From JAWWPY01 sp964412845 (GTDB taxonomy: Bacteria > Actinomycetota > Actinomycetes > Streptosporangiales > Streptosporangiaceae), in the NCBI GenBank assembly GCA_964412845.1, contig CAYPQM010000146.1:1-18376 (forward strand): a stretch of DNA of 18,376 nt, read 5' to 3'. The notes under the pieces were generated by a model that was not told where the DNA came from, ran no database searches, and was given only the letters and a program-made list of their open reading frames with translations. Both the position numbers and the translations under genes were made by a program. This document shows positions 14,323-18,376 of the stretch, piece after piece (positions within the stretch are counted from its first letter, which is position 1; every line of letters begins with the position of its first letter).

Positions 14323-15138
14323 TTACGGCCGGTGGAAACCGCGGGGAGGCAGGTGCGGCAGGCCGCCGCGCGGCAGCACGGGGAAAGGCAGGAAGCCCCG
14401 GTGGATGCCCGGCAACGGGGCACCCGGCAGGTGCCCGACGATCGGCAGGCGGCCCCGGCTGCGAAGCAGTGCCTGCTCAGCGGCCAGCAGGGCCTGCAGC
14501 CGGTCGCGGCTGATGGTCCAGGCGTCCTGGTGACCGGCCGCCGTCGCAGCGGCCGCCGCGGCGGGGACGACGGCCAGGGTCGGCGTCGGTGACGGCCTGG
14601 GCGTCGCGGAGTGCGTCGCACTCGGCGTCGGGGAGGCCGCCACCGAGGGGGCAGCGGAGGCCGCCGAGGGGGTCGCGCCGCGTGACGGACCCGCCTGGGC
14701 CGACTGCCCGGTGCGCTGGTGCAGCAGCGCGAGACCGCCAACGATCGCGGCGGCAATGAGGACGACGGCTCCCAACGCCAAGATCAGCACCCGGGACCAC
14801 CGGGTCCCCCCGTCGGGCGTTCCAGCGCCGGCAACCGCTGAACCATCGCTGGCAACCGCTGAACCACCGCCGGCAGTTGAACCGCCGGCACCAGTGGCGG
14901 CAGCACCAGCAGCCACGCCGCCAGCGGCGGCAGGCGGGGGCGGTTCGCTGCTGCTCTCGGTGTCGCCTTCCTTGAGGAAGTCCTCCAGCGACCAGGGGGT
15001 GTACTCCGTGGCCGGGGTGGCGGCGGGCGGCTGCGCGGGACCCGCCGCTGGTTCCCCGGGGAGCAGCACGCCGCATGTATCGCAGAAACGTGACTCGGCT
15101 CCCGGGGCCACGGGATGACCATTACTGCACGTCGGCAC
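14323..15138 (-). CDS. Zinc-ribbon membrane protein with low-complexity exterior
   Basis: The 271-residue product starts with a zinc ribbon (C4, H8, C19, C22: CSNGHPVAPGAE...CDTCG) nearly identical in layout to that of the upstream neighbour. An acidic/Gly/Ala-rich stretch follows, then a membrane helix (about 116-140, RVLILALGAVVLIAAAIVGGLALL) and a Pro/Thr/Ser-rich tail with a short helical segment (DAWTISRDRLQALLAAEQALLRSRG). The last 40 residues are unusually Pro/Gly/Leu-rich and match nothing I recognise. GTG 15138 is seven bases after the upstream stop, so the two genes form an operon. The function is unknown; the topology is cytosolic ribbon, extracellular tail. Confidence 0.72.
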   Translation of the reverse strand: MPTCSNGHPVAPGAESRFCDTCGVLLPGEPAAGPAQPPAATPATEYTPWSLEDFLKEGDTESSSEPPPPAAAGGVAAGAAATGAGGSTAGGGSAVASDGSAVAGAGTPDGGTRWSRVLILALGAVVLIAAAIVGGLALLHQRTGQSAQAGPSRGATPSAASAAPSVAASPTPSATHSATPRPSPTPTLAVVPAAAAAATAAGHQDAWTISRDRLQALLAAEQALLRSRGRLPIVGHLPGAPLPGIHRGFLPFPVLPRGGLPHLPPRGFHRP

Positions 15139-15144
15139 CGCGGG

Positions 15145-16773
15145 TCAGCCTGCCACAGGGGTAGATGAGTAGTACATGACATTGCCCATGCTGTCGGTCG
15201 CGGCACACGCGGCCACGGCGGGGCAGCTGAGAGCCTGCACGGCATTCTCGCCGTCGATGCTGGTCACCGCGGACCAGTGGGCGTTGCGGTAGACGAGGGC
15301 ACCTCCGGCGCTGTCCACGGCGACGCAATAGCCATCCGACGGGCAGGCGATCGCGTCGGCGGCCGCCCCCATTTTCGTGACGGTCCACTGGCCCCCGGTG
15401 AAGATGGCCGCATTGCCGCTGCGGTCCACCGCCACGCAGAACGCGGGGCTGGAACAGGACACCGCCGCGAACGCGTTGCTGCTGTCCACCGCCTGGCCCG
15501 CGCTCCACGACGTGCCGCTGTAGGTGAAGACGTCGCCGGTGTCTCCCGCGGCCACGCAGTAGGCAGCGCTGGTGCAGGACACCGAGGCCAGCCCCATCTT
15601 GGTGGGGTCGACGGTGAACGGATGCCAGCCGGCCGCTGACCCGGTATAGGCGAAGGCGCTGCCGGCGCTGTCCACGGTCATGCAGAACGTCGGCACCGGG
15701 CAGGATGCCGCGGTGAACGTGCCGATCCGCGAGTCGACGAGCGCCGGGCTGCTCCAGACGCCCTGGTCGAGCGTCATGGCGCCACCCGCGCTGTCCAGCG
15801 CGAGGCAGAACGTGCTGGAGGCGCAGGAGATGGAGACCAGGCCCGCCTTCGCGTCAGTCGCCACGGTCTGCCAGCTACCCCCGGGGGTGTAGGACATGAT
15901 GGCGCCGACGCTGTCGACCGCGAAGCACACGGCGCGCTGCGGGCAGGACACCCCGGTGATGGTCGGATTGCCGATCTTGGCCGCCTGCTGGTCGAGGGGC
16001 GTCGGAGCGGTCCACTTCGCGGGCAGGATGGCCCGGGCCGCCGACGACGCGGAGGCCGATGTGGCAGGCCTGGTGCCAGGTGACGGGCTCACTGCGGCCT
16101 GCGCCTGGTGCTCCCCGTGACGCAACAGCATGAACCCACTGGTGAGGATCGCGGCGATGGCAACGATCACGCCCAGCGCCAGGCCCAGCATTCTGGGCCC
16201 GCGCTTCCTTCGGTGTGTGCCCCCGGCGGAGCCAGTACCAGCGAGGCCAGCGAGGCCAGCGAGGCCAGCGAGGGCGTCGACATCACCGGCATCGACATCG
16301 GTGAGGGTCGGCGGATCGTCGCGGCCGCCGTTGTTCCCGGCCTCCCCGGTCGGCGGGTCAATCGTCAGCGGGCTCGCCGACAGCCAGCCCGGAACCGCCG
16401 ACTCGGCGGCGGCCGGCTCAGCCTGAACTGGCTCAGCCATCACCGGCTCAGCCTGAACTGGCTCATACGGCACCGGCTCATCCGGCCCCGGCTCGAAGAC
16501 CGGCCAGTCACTGACCAGTAGATCCGCGCCCGACGGCGCCGGCTCATCGAGTTCCGCCATGAGATCCCGGAACGACCCGCTGCGGTAATCCGTGACGAGG
16601 TCCGCGGCGGGACCGGCGCCCACCGCGGCAACCAGCGCACCGCAGGTCTCGCAGAAGCGCACGCCAACAGCGTTCGGGTGGCCTAGCGAGCAACGCGGCC
16701 AGACGTCATCGCCGCAGGTCGCGCAGTACTCCGCTCCCGGGGAAATGGGATGACCATTCGAACAACTCGACAC
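15145..16773 (-). CDS. Double zinc-ribbon membrane protein with seven-repeat propeller-like exterior
   Basis: The 542-residue protein has two N-terminal zinc ribbons (C4, H8, C17, C20 and C28, H32, C41, C44), an acidic linker with EPVQAEP-type repeats and a GLA repeat, and a membrane helix at 195-217. The exterior has seven repeats of 37-42 residues. Each carries a C-x5-C pair (277/283, 317/323, 358/364, 400/406, 440/446, 477/483, 517/523) followed by A-[VL]-D-x2-G and an aromatic strand. Seven sheet-like repeats suggest a seven-bladed beta-propeller with one disulfide per blade. The start is GTG 16773 with GGGGAAC upstream. The role is unknown; a surface binding or sensing protein is inferred. 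It shares its N-terminus with the downstream gene. Confidence 0.85.
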   Translation of the reverse strand: MSSCSNGHPISPGAEYCATCGDDVWPRCSLGHPNAVGVRFCETCGALVAAVGAGPAADLVTDYRSGSFRDLMAELDEPAPSGADLLVSDWPVFEPGPDEPVPYEPVQAEPVMAEPVQAEPAAAESAVPGWLSASPLTIDPPTGEAGNNGGRDDPPTLTDVDAGDVDALAGLAGLAGLAGTGSAGGTHRRKRGPRMLGLALGVIVAIAAILTSGFMLLRHGEHQAQAAVSPSPGTRPATSASASSAARAILPAKWTAPTPLDQQAAKIGNPTITGVSCPQRAVCFAVDSVGAIMSYTPGGSWQTVATDAKAGLVSISCASSTFCLALDSAGGAMTLDQGVWSSPALVDSRIGTFTAASCPVPTFCMTVDSAGSAFAYTGSAAGWHPFTVDPTKMGLASVSCTSAAYCVAAGDTGDVFTYSGTSWSAGQAVDSSNAFAAVSCSSPAFCVAVDRSGNAAIFTGGQWTVTKMGAAADAIACPSDGYCVAVDSAGGALVYRNAHWSAVTSIDGENAVQALSCPAVAACAATDSMGNVMYYSSTPVAG

Positions 16774-16874
16774 CGTTCCCCGCTCTCCATCGGTTCGCTG
16801 TCGGTTTGCCGATGTTAGGGCACCCTACCGGTTTGATGGCTAGTTGGCAGAAAAGATGGCATTCGCTCCGCTGC

Positions 16875-16925
16875 GTTACTGGCTGGTCAGTTACTGGCTG
16901 GTCAAGTAACTGACCAGCCAGTTAC
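16875..16925. repeat. Direct and inverted repeat cluster upstream of the zinc-ribbon operon
   Basis: GTTACTGGCTGGTCA occurs twice in tandem (16875-16889, 16890-16904). ACTGGCTGGTCA of the second copy is followed by a six-base loop and its exact complement TGACCAGCCAGT (16911-16922). A larger version pairs 16875-16894 with 16906-16925, with one mismatch. It may be a terminator for the SIS gene, which reads toward it from the right, or an operator for the zinc-ribbon operon, which starts at 16773. Confidence 0.7.
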
Positions 16926-16926
16926 G

Positions 16927-16986
16927 GCCCGCCTGATGCTGGCCCGCCTGATGCTGGCCCGCCTGATGCTGGCCCGCCTGATGCTG
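16927..16986 (+). repeat. Four perfect copies of a 15-bp tandem repeat
   Basis: GCCCGCCTGATGCTG repeats four times without a mismatch, ending five bases before the SIS stop codon (16992-16994). Perfect identity implies recent expansion. It lies outside any credible gene. Confidence 0.95.
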
Positions 16987-16991
16987 GGCCG

Positions 16992-18002
16992 TCAGGACTC
17001 GGTGCCAGGCAGGCCCAGTCGCCACATCGCCGGGTCAGCCCACGGGCCGACGATCGCGGTGTCCGGATCCTGGCCGCGCAGCCGGGCGAACCGCTCGGCG
17101 AGCAACTGGAGGCGCACCGTCATCGGGATCTGCGCCACCAGCGGGGGCAGGCTGTCATCCGGCGGGCTGGCTGCCTCGCGGCCGGCCGGCGCGCTGAGCA
17201 CGGACACCGCCATCCCGGCCAGTTCCGCGGCGGACCCGACCGCCGCGGTGAGACCGTCCGGGTCGGCGCCGGGCTCCAGGATCAGCAGGCCATCGGCCGC
17301 GGTGTAAGGGACGGCAGCACCGTGCAGGAAGCGTTCGGTATCAAAGCCTTCGGCCAGCAGCCGCGCACCCTCGCGGATCTTCAGGGCGCCCTCGCGGGCG
17401 GTGATCCCCCACGGGCCGCAGCCGACGATGGCCAGGCTGCGGGCGGGCACCGGGACGGCCTCGATGCCCGGGTCGACGCAGGCGGCCCGGACCTGCGCGG
17501 CGGCCCGCGCCAGGTCGCGGGCGGACGCGCCCGCGGTGGCCGCCTGATGGGCCAGCCGGGCCAGCACGGCCAGCGCGGAGGTGTAGCTGACGGTATAGGT
17601 CTCGGATTCCTCGGCCGGGACGGTCTCGATCGCTTCTGGCCAGCCGCGCCCCTGCCCGGTGATCGACACCAGCGGCACCCCCTCGGCCAGGGCGCCGGCC
17701 CGGGCCCGCGCGGCGTAGGCGGTCTCCGCGGTGTGCGTGATCACCAGCAGGGCGTCGCCGGGGCGCGGGCCCGCGCTCCAGCGCGCCCAGGTGGCGGCGG
17801 GGAACCACCGGGCGTCCATGCCTGCCTGCTCGAACATCATGGCGCCGAGTTCGGCGGCGTGCTGGCTGGTGCCCGTGCCGATCAGGACCACCCTCGTGGC
17901 GTCGCCCAGGATCGCGGCCGGGCCGGTGAGGTCAAGCTCGGCGATCCGGTCCAGGGCATCAGCCTGCTGGCCGATCATCCGCAGCAGCGCGGTCGACACC
18001 AT
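16992..18002 (-). CDS. Double-SIS domain sugar-phosphate isomerase/deglycase-like protein
   Basis: The 336-residue product has two SIS domains of the GlmS isomerase type. The first (about 30-165) contains VVLIGTGTSQHAAELGAMMFE and a VITHTAET phosphate loop. The second (about 185-330) contains IVGCGPWGITAREGALKIRE and GFDTERFLHG, the family's EGALKLKE...HG pattern. No glutaminase domain is present, so it is not a full GlmS; relatives act on amino-sugar phosphates or Amadori-type sugar phosphates. ATG 18002 has GGGGGAAGG close upstream, in the 23-base gap after the SxxSxx gene. The substrate is unknown. Confidence 0.88.
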   Translation of the reverse strand: MVSTALLRMIGQQADALDRIAELDLTGPAAILGDATRVVLIGTGTSQHAAELGAMMFEQAGMDARWFPAATWARWSAGPRPGDALLVITHTAETAYAARARAGALAEGVPLVSITGQGRGWPEAIETVPAEESETYTVSYTSALAVLARLAHQAATAGASARDLARAAAQVRAACVDPGIEAVPVPARSLAIVGCGPWGITAREGALKIREGARLLAEGFDTERFLHGAAVPYTAADGLLILEPGADPDGLTAAVGSAAELAGMAVSVLSAPAGREAASPPDDSLPPLVAQIPMTVRLQLLAERFARLRGQDPDTAIVGPWADPAMWRLGLPGTES

Positions 18003-18025
18003 GATCCTTCCCCCTGGTCAGAACG

Positions 18026-18301
18026 CTAGCGAGCCCGGGCGCGAGGGGCCCGCATAACGCCGCCCGCGCAGCGGTGCGACATCAGGGACCACCGTGACGC
18101 CGAGGACAGCACCGAGAGCAGCGAGAACGCCGACCCGATGGAGAACGCGGACAGGAAGGAGCCCGCCGATCCCACCGACAAGGCGGACCCCACCGACCCG
18201 ATGGACAGCACCGATCCCTTGGACCCGATCGACAGGACCGACCCCTCCGACCACAACGACCATTTCGACGTCTCCGGCTCAGTTTGTGTCACGCTCCCCA
18301 T
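18026..18301 (-). CDS. Small SxxSxx-repeat protein
   Basis: From ATG 18301 (TTG 18316 is an alternative) the frame encodes about 91 residues. Between the acidic N-terminus and a basic C-terminus, 22 serines occur at exactly every third residue, separated by hydrophobic or Gly pairs (GSVLSIGSKGSVLSIGS and so on), with a nine-residue super-period in the middle. The pattern is compatible with a three-sided solenoid or an unusual membrane-inserted segment. It lies 23 bases upstream of the SIS gene on the same strand. The opposite strand also has an open frame (Asp every third residue), so strand choice rests on context and composition. Confidence 0.5.
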   Translation of the reverse strand: MGSVTQTEPETSKWSLWSEGSVLSIGSKGSVLSIGSVGSALSVGSAGSFLSAFSIGSAFSLLSVLSSASRWSLMSHRCAGGVMRAPRARAR

Positions 18302-18339
18302 TCTTCCCCACCCCAACCCAGGGCGCGGGCGGGCACGGG

Positions 18340-18376
18340 GGCCCAGCGCGTAAAAGCGCCGCAGGCGCAGCGCAGG
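18340..18376 (+). repeat. Dispersed intergenic hairpin repeat, copy C, cut by window edge
   Basis: GGCCCAGCGCGTAAAAGC continuing GCCGCAGGCGCAGCGCAGG matches copy A's complement and copy B almost base for base. It lies upstream of the SxxSxx gene and continues beyond the window. Confidence 0.75.

Noticed and set aside
16927..16986. CRISPR array
   Set aside because: The 15-bp units are contiguous with no spacers and there are no cas genes.
18138..18353. Plus-strand 71-aa Asp/Pro repeat frame
   Set aside because: It is the complement of the serine-triad frame. The minus frame is favoured by its placement just upstream of the SIS gene and by its hydrophobic-plus-Ser pattern, though the choice is not certain.

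Overview
The window looks like chromosomal DNA of a high-GC actinomycete. Codon third positions are almost all G or C, and the gene families are typical of the phylum: a membrane Ser/Thr-kinase-like protein, FCD-type GntR and IclR regulators, LtrA, a split transketolase and a Rieske demethylase pair. An order such as Streptosporangiales is only a guess. There is no phage, integrase, transposase or CRISPR array. Coding density is high and most gene pairs in the catabolic blocks overlap by a few bases.

Layout. 1-71: the 3'-truncated end of an elongator tRNA-Met gene (minus). 133-2238 (minus): a kinase-fold protein whose HRD aspartate is valine, followed by a repeat-rich linker, one membrane helix and an extracellular right-handed beta-helix. 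2322-4276 (minus): LtrA-like membrane protein translationally coupled to an FCD-GntR regulator. Divergent from these, across a 25-bp operator-like palindrome (4308-4332), lie the two halves of a split transketolase and then an M24 'pita-bread' enzyme (4340-7702, plus). 7703-7892 is a convergent intergenic region built from inverted copies of a dispersed repeat.

13024 down to 7893 (minus) is a tightly packed catabolic operon. In transcription order it holds a VanA-like Rieske oxygenase, a previously uncalled 57-aa CHC protein, a VanB-like reductase, an IclR regulator, a family III CoA-transferase and a citryl-CoA-lyase-like protein. Five of its junctions are stop/start overlaps (TGATG, GTGA, GTGA, ATGA) or short gaps. 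The IclR/CoA-transferase junction is formed by a perfect 25-bp-arm inverted repeat that is AT-rich for this genome. Inference: the operon oxidises or O-demethylates an aromatic or related acid, activates a carboxylic acid to its CoA ester and cleaves it by a retro-Claisen step.

13204-14298 (plus) is a two-domain peptidoglycan hydrolase (amidase plus glucosaminidase-like) without a signal peptide. 16773 down to 14323 (minus) are two related membrane proteins with N-terminal zinc ribbons; the longer one carries a seven-repeat, disulfide-pinned, probably beta-propeller exterior domain. 16875-16986 holds an inverted repeat and a four-copy 15-bp tandem repeat. 18002 down to 16992 (minus) is a double-SIS sugar-phosphate protein, preceded by a small protein with 22 serines spaced exactly every third residue. 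The window ends in another copy of the dispersed intergenic repeat.

The most unusual items are the giant palindrome at the IclR/CoA-transferase junction, the predicted pseudokinase with a beta-helix exterior, the dispersed hairpin repeat family (four copies), the SxxSxx protein and the hidden 57-aa protein between the Rieske and reductase genes.
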